Assembly: GCF_029893585.1 (NCBI RefSeq)
Contig: NZ_JARXYX010000017.1
Location: 124,001 to 188,000, forward strand
Source of the DNA: Streptomyces sp. LBL
Lineage (GTDB): Bacteria; Actinomycetota; Actinomycetes; Streptomycetales; Streptomycetaceae
DNA: 64,000 nucleotides
Direction: 5' to 3'
In this document: positions 35,484 through 46,115 of the stretch, one piece after another
How the letters are laid out: each line of letters begins with the position of its first letter
Numbering within the stretch: the stretch's first letter is position 1
Notes under the pieces: generated by a model
Told to the model about the DNA's origin: nothing
The model's input: the letters and a program-made list of their open reading frames with translations, nothing else
Database searches by the model: none
Position numbers and translations under genes: made by a program

Positions 35484-37258
35484 CCAGCACAGGCATACGA
35501 CTGCACGCGCCCGCGCCAGGGTGGAACATCGACGCGGACGTCGTGGTCGTCGGTTCCGGCGTCGCCGGCCTGACCGCCGCCCTGCGCTGCGAGGCGGCCG
35601 GTCTGAGGACGGTCGTCGTCACCAAGGCCCGCCTCGACGACGGTTCCACCCGCTGGGCACAGGGCGGCATCGCCGCGGCCCTCGGCGAGGGCGACACGCC
35701 CGAACAGCACCTGGACGACACGCTGGTCGCGGGCGTGGGCCTGTGCGACGAGGAGGCGGTACGGATTCTCGTCACCGAGGGCCCCGACGCCGTACGCCGC
35801 CTGATCGCGACCGGCGCGCACTTCGACGAGTCCGAGGCGGGCGACCTGGAGCTCACCCGCGAGGGCGGTCACCACCGCCGCCGTATCGCCCACGCGGGCG
35901 GTGACGCGACCGGCGCGGAGATCTCCCGCGCGCTGGTGGAGGCCGTACACGCGGTCCGCAGGGGCGAACGCGACGCGCTCTCGGGCAAGGGTGATGGTGG
36001 GCGACGGGCGGGACTGCGCACGATCGAGAACGCGCTCGTCCTGGACCTCCTCACGGACGAGGACGGCCGTACGGCGGGCGTGACCCTGCACGTCATGGGT
36101 GAGGGCCAGCACGACGGTGTGGGCGCCGTGCACGCGCCCGCGGTCCTCCTCGCGACCGGCGGGATGGGCCAGGTCTTCTCGGCGACGACCAACCCGTCCG
36201 TGTCGACCGGCGACGGTGTGGCGCTCGCCCTGCGTGCGGGCGCGGAGGTCTCCGACCTCGAATTCGTCCAGTTCCACCCCACCGTGCTGTTTCTCGGGCC
36301 GGACGCCGAGGGCCAGCAGCCGCTCGTCTCCGAAGCGGTGCGCGGTGAGGGCGCCCACCTCGTGGACGCCGACGGTGTGCGCTTCATGGTGGGCCAGCAC
36401 GAACTGGCCGAGCTGGCGCCCCGGGACATCGTCGCCAAGGGCATCGTGCGCCGCATGACGGAGCGGGACGCCGAGCACATGTTCCTCGACGCCCGGCACT
36501 TCGGCGCCGACATGTGGGAGCACCGCTTCCCGACGATCCTGGCCGCCTGCCGGGCCCACGGTATCGACCCGGTCCACGAGCCCATCCCGGTCGCCCCGGC
36601 CGCCCACCACGCCTCCGGCGGCGTCCGCACCGACGATCACGGCCGCACCACCGTTCCCGGCCTGTACGCGTGCGGCGAGGTCGCCTGCACCGGCGTGCAC
36701 GGCGCGAACCGACTCGCGTCGAACTCCCTCCTGGAGGGCCTGGTCTACGCCGAGCGCATCGCCGTCGACATCGTGGCGAGCCGGGCGGAGAACGGCCTCC
36801 ACGCGCGCGTGCCCGCCCCGGTCGAGCACCCCGCGAAGCCCGCCCACCCGCTGCTCGCTCCCGAGGCCCGCTTCGCGATCCAGCGGGCCATGACGCAGGG
36901 CGCGGGCGTCCTGCGCTCCGCCGAGTCCCTGGCCACGGCCGCGGGCGCCCTTGAGCGGCTGCACAGCGACGCCCGGGAGGTACTCGCCGAGAACGGCAAG
37001 ACCGCCGAGCCCGGCGTCGACACCTGGGAGGCCACCAACCTCCTGTGCGTGGCCCGCGTCCTGGTCGCCGCCGCGCGCCGGCGCGAGGAGACCCGGGGCT
37101 GCCACTGGCGTGAGGACCACGCCGAACGCGACGACACGGCATGGCGCCGCCACATCGTCGTACGGCTGAATCCGGACCGCACGCTCGCCGTACACACCAC
37201 CGATACCGCAGACTTCCCCCCGACCCGGCAGCACCGGCAGCGCCTTCAGGAGCAGTGA
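35480..37258 (+). CDS. nadB: L-aspartate oxidase
   Basis: A 592-residue FAD enzyme that oxidises L-aspartate to iminoaspartate, the first step of de novo NAD synthesis. The FAD-binding start is VVVVGSGVAGLTAALRCEAA, with STRWAQGGIAAALG, HHRRRIAHAGGDATGAE (active-site region), LEFVQFHPT and GVHGANRLASNSLLEGLV following. GTG 35480 overlaps panC. It is somewhat longer than E. coli NadB because of a C-terminal extension ending in a basic, Gln-rich tail (RQHRQRLQEQ). Confidence 0.96.
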   Translation: MTSTGIRLHAPAPGWNIDADVVVVGSGVAGLTAALRCEAAGLRTVVVTKARLDDGSTRWAQGGIAAALGEGDTPEQHLDDTLVAGVGLCDEEAVRILVTEGPDAVRRLIATGAHFDESEAGDLELTREGGHHRRRIAHAGGDATGAEISRALVEAVHAVRRGERDALSGKGDGGRRAGLRTIENALVLDLLTDEDGRTAGVTLHVMGEGQHDGVGAVHAPAVLLATGGMGQVFSATTNPSVSTGDGVALALRAGAEVSDLEFVQFHPTVLFLGPDAEGQQPLVSEAVRGEGAHLVDADGVRFMVGQHELAELAPRDIVAKGIVRRMTERDAEHMFLDARHFGADMWEHRFPTILAACRAHGIDPVHEPIPVAPAAHHASGGVRTDDHGRTTVPGLYACGEVACTGVHGANRLASNSLLEGLVYAERIAVDIVASRAENGLHARVPAPVEHPAKPAHPLLAPEARFAIQRAMTQGAGVLRSAESLATAAGALERLHSDAREVLAENGKTAEPGVDTWEATNLLCVARVLVAAARRREETRGCHWREDHAERDDTAWRRHIVVRLNPDRTLAVHTTDTADFPPTRQHRQRLQEQ

Positions 37259-37263
37259 CAGAA

Positions 37264-38262
37264 GTGAGCACCCCCGACCTTCCCCTCGCGTCGACCGGCG
37301 GTTGCGGCGACGGCTGCGCCTGTGGCGCCGACGGCTGCGCCTGTGGCGCCGACGGCGACGAGCAATATCTGGAGTGCGGGCTCGACCCCGCGCTCGCACA
37401 GCTTCTGGCCGACGCCGGACTCGACCCCGTGGAGGTCGAGGACATCGCCAACGTCGCCATCCAGGAGGACCTCGACCACGGCGTGGACGTGACGACCGTC
37501 GCGACCATCCCCGAGGAGGCCGTCGCCACCGCCGACTTCACCGCGCGCGAGGCGGGCGTGGTGGCGGGCCTCAGGGTCGCCGAGGCGGTCGTCTCGGTGG
37601 TCTGCACGGACGAGTTCGAGGTCGAGCGGCACGTGGAGGACGGCGACCGCGTGGAGGCCGGGCAGAAGCTCCTGTCGGTCACCACCCGCACCCGTGACCT
37701 GCTGACCGCCGAACGCAGCGCGCTCAACCTCCTGTGCCGTCTGTCGGGCATCGCGACGGCCACGCGCGCGTGGACGGACGTTCTGGAGGGCACCAAGGCG
37801 CGCGTGCGGGACACCCGCAAGACCACGCCCGGGCTGCGCGCCCTGGAGAAGTACGCGGTGCGCTGCGGCGGCGGCGTCAACCACCGCATGTCGCTGTCCG
37901 ACGCCGCGCTCGTCAAGGACAACCACGTGGTCGCCGCGGGCGGCGTCGCGCAGGCCTTCAAGGCCGTACGGGAGGCCTTCCCGGACGTACCGATCGAGGT
38001 CGAGGTCGACACCCTGCACCAGCTGCGCGAGGTCGTCGACGCGGGCGCCGACCTGATCCTGCTGGACAACTTCACGCCGGGGGAGTGCGAGGAGGCGGTG
38101 GCGATCGTCCACGGCCGCGCGGCCCTGGAGGCGTCGGGCCGGCTGACGCTGGACAGCGCGCGCGCGTACGCCGACACCGGCGTCGACTACCTCGCCGTAG
38201 GGGCCCTCACCCACTCCTCGCCGATCCTGGACGTCGGCCTGGACCTGCGCGAGGCGGAGTAG
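37264..38262 (+). CDS. nadC: Nicotinate-nucleotide pyrophosphorylase (quinolinate phosphoribosyltransferase) with Cys-rich N-terminus
   Basis: A 332-residue enzyme that turns quinolinate and PRPP into nicotinate mononucleotide. The motifs are AIQEDLDHGVDVTT, RDTRKTTPGLRALEKYAV, GGGVNHRMSLSDAALVKDNH, VEVEVDTLHQLREVV and LLDNFTP. Before the fold, residues about 10-32 hold five cysteines (GCGDGC, AC, GC, AC pattern with GAD spacers) encoded by a 21-bp direct duplication; such an extension is not part of the enzyme core. GTG 37264 has AGGAG 11 bases upstream; GTG 37255, which overlaps nadB, is possible. Confidence 0.93.
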   Translation: MSTPDLPLASTGGCGDGCACGADGCACGADGDEQYLECGLDPALAQLLADAGLDPVEVEDIANVAIQEDLDHGVDVTTVATIPEEAVATADFTAREAGVVAGLRVAEAVVSVVCTDEFEVERHVEDGDRVEAGQKLLSVTTRTRDLLTAERSALNLLCRLSGIATATRAWTDVLEGTKARVRDTRKTTPGLRALEKYAVRCGGGVNHRMSLSDAALVKDNHVVAAGGVAQAFKAVREAFPDVPIEVEVDTLHQLREVVDAGADLILLDNFTPGECEEAVAIVHGRAALEASGRLTLDSARAYADTGVDYLAVGALTHSSPILDVGLDLREAE

Positions 38263-38267
38263 TCGCG

Positions 38268-39065
38268 ATGCTCCTCACGATCGACGTGGGCAACACGCAC
38301 ACGGTCCTGGGCCTGTTCGACGGCGAGGACATCGTCGAGCACTGGCGCATCTCCACGGACGCGCGCCGCACGGCCGACGAGCTGGCGGTCCTCCTGCAGG
38401 GCCTGATGGGTATGCACCCGCTCCTCGGAGACGAGCTGGGCGACGGCATCGACGGCATCGCGATCTGCGCGACCGTTCCGTCCGTGCTGCACGAACTGCG
38501 CGAGGTGACCAGGCGGTACTACGGCGACGTGCCGGCGGTGCTCGTGGAGCCGGGCGTCAAGACGGGCGTGCCGATCCTTACCGACAACCCCAAGGAGGTC
38601 GGCGCGGACCGGATCATCAACGCGGTGGCCGCGGTCGAGCTGTACGGCGGGCCGGCGATCGTCGTGGACTTCGGTACGGCGACGACGTTCGACGCGGTGT
38701 CCGCGCGCGGGGAGTACGTCGGCGGTGTCATCGCGCCCGGTATCGAGATCTCCGTCGAGGCGCTCGGTGTCAAGGGGGCGCAGCTGCGGAAGATCGAGGT
38801 GGCGCGGCCGCGGAGTGTGATCGGCAAGAACACGGTCGAGGCCATGCAGGCCGGGATCATCTACGGGTTCGCGGGCCAGGTGGACGGGGTCGTCAACCGG
38901 ATGACACGGGAGTTGGCGGACGATGCTGAGGACGTGACCGTCATCGCGACGGGGGGACTGGCGCCGATGGTGCTGAAGGAGTCGTCGGTCATCGACGAGC
39001 ATGAGCCGTGGCTGACGTTGATCGGGTTGCGGCTGGTGTACGAGCGGAACGTGTCGCGGATGTGA
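38268..39065 (+). CDS. coaX: Type III pantothenate kinase
   Basis: A 265-residue kinase that phosphorylates pantothenate, the committed step to CoA. The ASKHA-fold motifs are LLTIDVGNTHTVLGLF near the start, GADRIINAVAAVELYGG and DFGTATTFDAVS, plus GGVIAPGIEISVEAL. It needs a monovalent cation and is not feedback-inhibited in known members. It follows nadC after five bases and closes the operon that makes NAD and CoA precursors; panC acts one step earlier on the same route. Confidence 0.95.
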   Translation: MLLTIDVGNTHTVLGLFDGEDIVEHWRISTDARRTADELAVLLQGLMGMHPLLGDELGDGIDGIAICATVPSVLHELREVTRRYYGDVPAVLVEPGVKTGVPILTDNPKEVGADRIINAVAAVELYGGPAIVVDFGTATTFDAVSARGEYVGGVIAPGIEISVEALGVKGAQLRKIEVARPRSVIGKNTVEAMQAGIIYGFAGQVDGVVNRMTRELADDAEDVTVIATGGLAPMVLKESSVIDEHEPWLTLIGLRLVYERNVSRM

Positions 39066-39358
39066 GTGATGCGGGCGGACGGGGGTGGGCGCCGGGTTCT
39101 ACCCGCCCTCGCCGCTCTCTACCGTCCGATCCCCAGGGGCTCTCCGCCCCTTCGGACCCGTTCCTCCGCCCCTTCGCCCCCGTTCGGCTCTGCCCCTTCG
39201 GACCCGCCCGGCTCCGCCCCGGGGCCCCGCTGTGGGTTCCGCCTCCAAGACCCCCTCGTCCTGGTGCGCGTCCTCGTGCGCGTCCGCCCGGGTGGCTTTG
39301 AGCGCCACACGCGGGTGGCTTATGTCGAGTTTGTCTGATTAGCGCGTATCGTCGCCGC
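39066..39358. other. Intergenic C-rich stretch after coaX
   Basis: No gene is seen. The sequence repeats CTCCGCCCCTTCGGACCCG-like segments several times between 39120 and 39240, a common look of Streptomyces intergenic DNA. The last 60 bases become AT-richer (TTGTCT, then TAGCGCG) and probably carry the promoter of the next gene. Confidence 0.5.
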
Positions 39359-40207
39359 ATGCCCACGCCCTATGGATCCCGCGGCGGCATGGCGTTCGGT
39401 GTGGAGGAGCTGCGTGTGCTCCGCCGCGCTCTCGCCCTCGCCCTGAAGCCCACGCCCGCCTCGGCGGAGGACGTCCAGGACTGCCTCCGCCTCGCCGAGT
39501 CCCTCGACGAGGCGATGTGCGAGGGGGCCCGGCTGCGCGCCTTCCTGGTGGCCGACCTCGCCCGGTACCGCGCCGCACTCCCCGGCACCGCCGCCGGCTA
39601 CCTCGCACTCCTGGAGGAGGCGCTGAGCGCCGGGCACCGCCCGGGCCCCGACGACCTGGCCGGCCTCAGGGCCCTGCGCGGCAACCCCGTCGCAGCCGCC
39701 CTCCTCGACCACTGCCAGGCCCTCGCGGAACAGGACGTACGCGCCCGCCAGTCCCGCACCGCGCCCCGCCGGGCCTCCTCCTCGACCCCCACCCTCCCCG
39801 TCTCCCGGACCCGCCTCCTGGCCCTCCCTGGGGGCCGTTCAGCGGCGACGGGCGACCGTCCGGCCGGGCGGCGCGCCGAGGAGCGGGACGCCACCACGAA
39901 CGTCCCCGATCCGTACGCCCCCCGGCAGGGCCATACGGGCCCCGCCGACACCCCCACCTTGCGCCCCGCCGCGAGCCCCGCCATGCGCCCCGCCCTGGAC
40001 TCCGCCAAGGATCCGGCGAAGGAACCCGCACGGAAGCCCCCGCAGAAACCTGCCGAGCGGCCCGGGCGGCCTGGTGCGCCAGAGCCGTCCAGCCCGGCCG
40101 GGCCCAAGCCGGCGCGTCCCATCCCCACACCGGGCGAGGTCTTCCCGCGGCGCAAACCGGCCGGCCCGCCGTCCGGGAGTCCTCCGCGGCAGCTGGCCGC
40201 GGGATGA
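39359..40207 (+). CDS. Conserved actinobacterial hypothetical protein with Pro/Ala-rich tail
   Basis: A 282-residue protein of unknown function. Residues about 12-125 are an ordered helical domain (MAFGVEELRVLRRALALAL, EDVQDCLRLAESLDEAMCEG, LPGTAAGYLALLEEAL). From about residue 130 on it is disordered, with repeated KDPAKEPARKP-like segments and many prolines. It has no membrane segment or catalytic motif. ATG 39359 follows an AT-richer promoter-like region. The next gene, a small membrane protein, lies 61 bases downstream on the same strand. Confidence 0.75.
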   Translation: MPTPYGSRGGMAFGVEELRVLRRALALALKPTPASAEDVQDCLRLAESLDEAMCEGARLRAFLVADLARYRAALPGTAAGYLALLEEALSAGHRPGPDDLAGLRALRGNPVAAALLDHCQALAEQDVRARQSRTAPRRASSSTPTLPVSRTRLLALPGGRSAATGDRPAGRRAEERDATTNVPDPYAPRQGHTGPADTPTLRPAASPAMRPALDSAKDPAKEPARKPPQKPAERPGRPGAPEPSSPAGPKPARPIPTPGEVFPRRKPAGPPSGSPPRQLAAG

Positions 40208-40268
40208 CGCGCCCCACTTCGCCCCACCCCGTCCCGAGGGTCCCCCGGCCCGTGGCTACCCTGGACGC

Positions 40269-40448
40269 ATGGACTACGTCTCCGCGCTCGTGCCCCCCGT
40301 CGTCATGGCCGTGTTCTTCATCGGTTTGATCAGGGTGATCGTGAAGACCCAGGGCGGGGCCAACAAGGCCAAGGAGGACGCGGCCGTCGACGCGGCCCTC
40401 GCGCGCGCGCAGGGGGCCCGTCAGAGTTCCGCGCACACCGACGCCTGA
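40269..40448 (+). CDS. Small single-span membrane protein
   Basis: A 59-residue protein with one membrane helix (YVSALVPPVVMAVFFIGLIR) and a short charged, alanine-rich cytoplasmic tail (NKAKEDAAVDAALARAQG). No function is known to me. ATG 40269 follows the Pro-rich hypothetical gene. High GC at third positions and the clean hydrophobic profile support it as real. Confidence 0.7.
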   Translation: MDYVSALVPPVVMAVFFIGLIRVIVKTQGGANKAKEDAAVDAALARAQGARQSSAHTDA

Positions 40449-40582
40449 GCGGACGAACCGCGCACCTCATCGGCGTGCGACTCCACACTTTGTCGAGTCG
40501 TACGCCCTTTTTGTGCCTGTTTGTCGTTGAAAGTGGCCGTCCGTCACGCCAATGACGGTATCCCCCACTATTGTGTCGAGTT
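40449..40582. promoter_or_regulatory. Promoter region of the BlaI-type gene with dyads
   Basis: CGACTC and GAGTCG form an 11-base-loop dyad near 40479-40501; CCGTCA and TGACGG form another at 40540-40557. The sequence TTTGTCGAGT upstream is nearly repeated as TGTGTCGAGT just before the start codon. BlaI-type repressors bind such paired sites, so autoregulation is plausible. Confidence 0.45.
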
Positions 40583-41026
40583 GTGCCTCGCCCATTGGGA
40601 GAACTCGAAGACGCGGTCATGACGCGGGTGTGGAAGTGGAACCGCCCGGTGACCGTTCGGGAAGTCCTGGAAGATCTTCAGCAGGAACGGTCCATCGCCT
40701 ACACCACGGTGATGACCGTTCTGGACAATCTCCATCAGAAGGGCTGGGTGCGCCGTGAGGCGGAAGGCCGGGCCTATCGATATGAGGCGGTGTCCACGCG
40801 CGCCGCGTACGCCGCTGCCCTGATGAACGAGGCCTGGTCGCAGAGCGACAACCCGGCCGCCGCTCTCGTCGCGTTCTTCGGCATGATGAGCGAGGAACAG
40901 CGGCATGCCCTGAGGGACGCTGTCCGCATCGCCCAGGGCCCGGAATCCCCCGGACCCGCCCCGCCTCCCGCCTCCGATACCGCGAGGACGAACCCCGGCT
41001 CGGCGCCGGAGGGCGACGGGCGATAG
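40583..41026 (+). CDS. BlaI/MecI-family transcriptional repressor
   Basis: A 147-residue winged-helix regulator: LGELEDAVMTRVWKWNRPV, VREVLEDL, IAYTTVMTVLDNLHQKGWVRRE and GRAYRYEAV, then a dimerisation helix (ALVAFFGMMSEEQRHALRDAV) and a Pro/Ala-rich tail. BlaI proteins repress beta-lactamase or other envelope genes until a membrane protease (BlaR) cuts them; no blaR-like gene is present here. GTG 40583 is chosen because it starts the conserved PRPLGELE block. Confidence 0.88.
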   Translation: MPRPLGELEDAVMTRVWKWNRPVTVREVLEDLQQERSIAYTTVMTVLDNLHQKGWVRREAEGRAYRYEAVSTRAAYAAALMNEAWSQSDNPAAALVAFFGMMSEEQRHALRDAVRIAQGPESPGPAPPPASDTARTNPGSAPEGDGR

Positions 41027-41035
41027 CGTCCGGTC

Positions 41036-41608
41036 ATGTCAGCAGAGAGCTCAGCGGAGAGCTCCGCGGAGAGTCCCTCCGCGGAGAGTCCCGAAGTCAC
41101 CGCAAAAGCCATCACCATCCGGCGGGCCCGTACCGGCGATGTCCCGGCCGTACGCGGTCTCCTTGACGCGTTCGTCCGTGGCCGCATCCTGCTCGACAAA
41201 GCGACGGTGACTCTTTACGAGGACATCCAGGAGTTCTGGGTCGCCGAACGGGACGACAACGCGGAGGTCGTCGGCTGTGGCGCCCTGCATGTGATGTGGG
41301 AAGACCTCGCGGAAGTCCGTACTCTCGTCGTGAAGCCCGGCCTGAAGGGCGCCGGCGTGGGGCATCAGTTGCTGGAGAAGTTGCTGCACACCGCGCGCTG
41401 GCTCGGCGTTCGACGCGTTTTCTGTCTGACCTTCGAAGTGGACTTCTTCAGCAAGCACGGCTTCGTGGAGATCGGCGAGACACCCGTCGACACCGATGTC
41501 TACGCGGAGCTCCTGCGTTCCTATGACGAAGGTGTGGCGGAGTTCCTCGGTCTCGAACGAGTGAAACCGAACACCTTGGGCAACAGTCGGATGCTTCTGC
41601 ATCTGTGA
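41036..41608 (+). CDS. GNAT acetyltransferase, short ArgA-like amino-acid N-acetyltransferase
   Basis: A 190-residue acetyltransferase resembling the short N-acetylglutamate synthases of actinobacteria, which start arginine biosynthesis. The GNAT core is ITIRRARTGDVPAVRGLLDAF, EVVGCGALHVMWEDLAEVRT, LVVKPGLKGAGVGHQLLEKL (acetyl-CoA loop) and FCLTFEVDFFSKHGFVEI. The first 20 residues are a Ser/Ala/Glu repeat (AESSAESSAES) from a short DNA repeat and are probably disordered. It starts nine bases after the BlaI stop. Confidence 0.87.
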   Translation: MSAESSAESSAESPSAESPEVTAKAITIRRARTGDVPAVRGLLDAFVRGRILLDKATVTLYEDIQEFWVAERDDNAEVVGCGALHVMWEDLAEVRTLVVKPGLKGAGVGHQLLEKLLHTARWLGVRRVFCLTFEVDFFSKHGFVEIGETPVDTDVYAELLRSYDEGVAEFLGLERVKPNTLGNSRMLLHL

Positions 41609-41771
41609 TCGCCTGGACGGCCCAGGAGCGACAAGGCGCGATCCGGGAGAGGCGCGATCCGGAAGGGATATTCCGTCCGGCCGAGCCCTGCCCAGGTTCC
41701 CTATGTCCGAAACGCGCACGTTTCCGGACTGTGGGAGGTCGGCCAGTCTCTCCCAGGGGTTTGTGTTTTTC

Positions 41772-41818
41772 CAGCAAAAGCGGTTTGCTTTCCGACGTAC
41801 TGCAGTACTGCATATAAC
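41772..41818 (+). promoter_or_regulatory. AT-rich lsr2 promoter region with palindromes
   Basis: AGCAAA and TTTGCT (41772-41777, 41783-41788) form a dyad; the perfect palindrome GTACTGCAGTAC lies at 41797-41808; TATAAC at 41813-41818 is a good -10. The segment is far AT-richer than its surroundings, as expected for a gene whose product binds AT-rich DNA and may regulate itself. Confidence 0.5.
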
Positions 41819-41884
41819 AGGGGACGGTGAAACGGCGGACGCCGTAGACCCCCGGCCCTCAAGTTATGGATGAAAGGAAAACCG

Positions 41885-42220
41885 GTGGCACAGAAGGTTC
41901 AGGTCCTTCTTGTCGATGACATCGACGGTGGCGAGGCGGACGAGACTGTCACGTTCGCGTTGGACGGCAAGACGTACGAGATCGATCTCACGACCGCCAA
42001 TGCGGACAAGCTGCGTGGCCTTCTTGAGGCTTACGTGAAGGGCGGCCGTCGTACCGGAGGCCGCGCTTCGGGTGGGCGTGGAAAGGCACGTGCGGCCACC
42101 GGCGGCAGCCAGGACACCGCGCAGATCCGCGCCTGGGCGAAGGAGAACGGTTACGAGGTCAATGACCGCGGCCGTGTTCCGCAGTCCATTCGCGAGGCTT
42201 ACGAGAAGGCCAACGGCTGA
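41885..42220 (+). CDS. lsr2: Nucleoid-associated protein Lsr2
   Basis: A 111-residue H-NS-like protein that bridges DNA and silences AT-rich, often foreign, genes. The N-terminal oligomerisation domain is VQVLLVDDIDGGEADETV, FALDGKTYEIDLT. A basic linker (GGRRTGGRASGGRGKARA) leads to the DNA-binding domain IRAWAKENGYEVNDRGRVP, whose RGR inserts into the minor groove. GTG 41885 follows AAAGGA, and the N-terminus VAQKVQVLL is conserved; the ATG at 41870 is not used. Confidence 0.96.
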   Translation: MAQKVQVLLVDDIDGGEADETVTFALDGKTYEIDLTTANADKLRGLLEAYVKGGRRTGGRASGGRGKARAATGGSQDTAQIRAWAKENGYEVNDRGRVPQSIREAYEKANG

Positions 42221-42265
42221 TCGAGGGATCCGACGCCGCGTGGATCCTGCCCGGCGGGGCCTGGC

Positions 42266-43087
42266 TCAGTGCCGGGCCCGGGGGACTGCCGACGGCAGGG
42301 CGCACGCACGTCGCAACCGCAGGCGGTGGCATTGTGTCGCCACGGTCTCCAGAACGCGTACGAGATCGGGGGCGCCCCCGCCGCCCCCGCCGCCCCCGCC
42401 GCCCCCCAAGGCCGACAGCGCCGGCAGCGAGGCATCGGCCTCGCCCCCAGGCTCGGGGGGCCGCACCCAGACGGCGGCCTCCTGGGCGGCCTCGAAGCGG
42501 CCCACGGGCAGCACTCGCGCCCCGGCAAGGCCCGTCGAGCCCAAAGTCCCCGTCGGACCCGAGTCTCTCGTCCCCGTCGGACCCGACCCTTTCGCCCCCG
42601 TCGAAGCCGACCCGGTCGCCTTCACCTCTCGTGGCGTCACAGGCCCCGTTTCAGGCGGCAGCGGCGCGTCCATCGTCCCTCCCTCGCCGATCATCGTGAG
42701 GTCGAGCGGCAGCGAGCCCCACTCCAGCCAGTCCAGCACCCCCTGCAGTTCCTCCGCGCTGCCCGCCGCCACCAGGAACCGCATCCGGCCGCCCTGCAGG
42801 GCCACCGGAGAGCCCGCGGCCAGGTGGCGCAGGGCCGCCCGGCCCGCTTCAGCCGGCACGTCCAGGACGTCGAAGCGCAGGCCCACGCGGAGCCGTACCG
42901 GGAATGCGGGGGTTCTTGGACTCCCGGCGGGCCCTGGAGGAGCGGGCACTGTCGGCCAGCCCAGGTCGTTCTCGTACCACCGGCGGATCTCCTCCCCTCG
43001 GCGGATCTCCTCGCTCGGATGGAGAGGCCGACGGGGAAGCGGGACCATGGGAAGGTCCGTGGTGACCGGAGGGAGGGCGCCAACCAT
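42266..43087 (-). CDS. Hypothetical protein with poly-glycine tract (between lsr2 and clpC)
   Basis: A 273-residue protein of unknown function. Its early segment (SEEIRRWYENDLGWPTVPAP, split by a short duplication of EEIRRGEEIRR) resembles the start of actinobacterial primase/polymerase-like small proteins, and RLRVGLRFDVLDVPAEAG and LDWLEWGSLPLDLTMIG look like ordered strands. Residues 145-190 are Gly/Ser/Thr/Pro repeats (GSGPTGTRDSGPTGT), and a run of about twelve glycines lies near residue 235. ATG 43087 (MVGALPPVTT) is my start. It is divergent from clpC. Confidence 0.7.
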   Translation of the reverse strand: MVGALPPVTTDLPMVPLPRRPLHPSEEIRRGEEIRRWYENDLGWPTVPAPPGPAGSPRTPAFPVRLRVGLRFDVLDVPAEAGRAALRHLAAGSPVALQGGRMRFLVAAGSAEELQGVLDWLEWGSLPLDLTMIGEGGTMDAPLPPETGPVTPREVKATGSASTGAKGSGPTGTRDSGPTGTLGSTGLAGARVLPVGRFEAAQEAAVWVRPPEPGGEADASLPALSALGGGGGGGGGGGAPDLVRVLETVATQCHRLRLRRACALPSAVPRARH

Positions 43088-43299
43088 GACAAGCGCAACC
43101 GTCAAAAAGCCGCGCGAGTTACGCTGGGTGCTCTGTCGAATACACAGAGCGCCGCAATCCGGAGCGTGCGGGGGCGTGGGGGAGCGCAAGGTTGTTCGCC
43201 CGTAGCTGAGGGAACGAGGGCGTGCGGCATGGACTGTCAGTGCGAGCGGGTAAGACATCCCTAGTGGGAGGGGGCGACACGCAGTACAGGGCGTCTCAC

Positions 43300-43313
43300 G
43301 TTCGCCATCGGCG
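43300..43313 (+). promoter_or_regulatory. Candidate ClgR operator upstream of clpC
   Basis: GTTCGC, five bases, then GCG (43300-43305, 43311-43313) matches the GTTCGC-N5-GCG motif reported for ClgR, the activator of clp and lon genes in Streptomyces. It stands 215 bases before the clpC start. Closer in, GTCCC and GGGAC (dyad around 43445-43461) and GGGGAA/TTCCCC (around 43483-43495) may structure the leader. Confidence 0.55.
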
Positions 43314-43527
43314 TAGTGATGGTGAGGGTAACTGTCTGGCCTGCGGGAACATCGTCTCGCACCATCAGGTTGAGGAGTTGTCGGCGTTCGGGGTCAGGAG
43401 GCAGTGTTGGTTCTCGGTCCGGTGTCGGCAGTTGGAATGAGCGGTCCCCGCTTGCGGGACTAAGCTGCGGAAGGACAGGGAGGGGAAGTTCCCCCCACTG
43501 CCTGACCGCTCTGAGGAGCGATTAACG

Positions 43528-46056
<2,529 letters not shown>

Positions 46057-46079
46057 GCCTCGGCGCTGTAGAGCCAAGG

Positions 46080-46113
46080 AAAGGGGCCGGTGCTTTCGAG
46101 CATCGGCCCCTTT
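46080..46113 (+). terminator. clpC terminator hairpin
   Basis: A 15-bp stem (46080-46094 with 46099-46113, one G-T pair) is closed by the TTCG tetraloop and starts 24 bases after the clpC stop. The right arm ends in CCCCTTT. Confidence 0.9.
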
Positions 46114-46115
46114 CG

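Noticed and set aside
43430..43470. SigR-type promoter before clpC
   Set aside because: GGAAT is present near 43435, but no GTT-type -10 lies at 18-19 bases, so the match is too weak to annotate.
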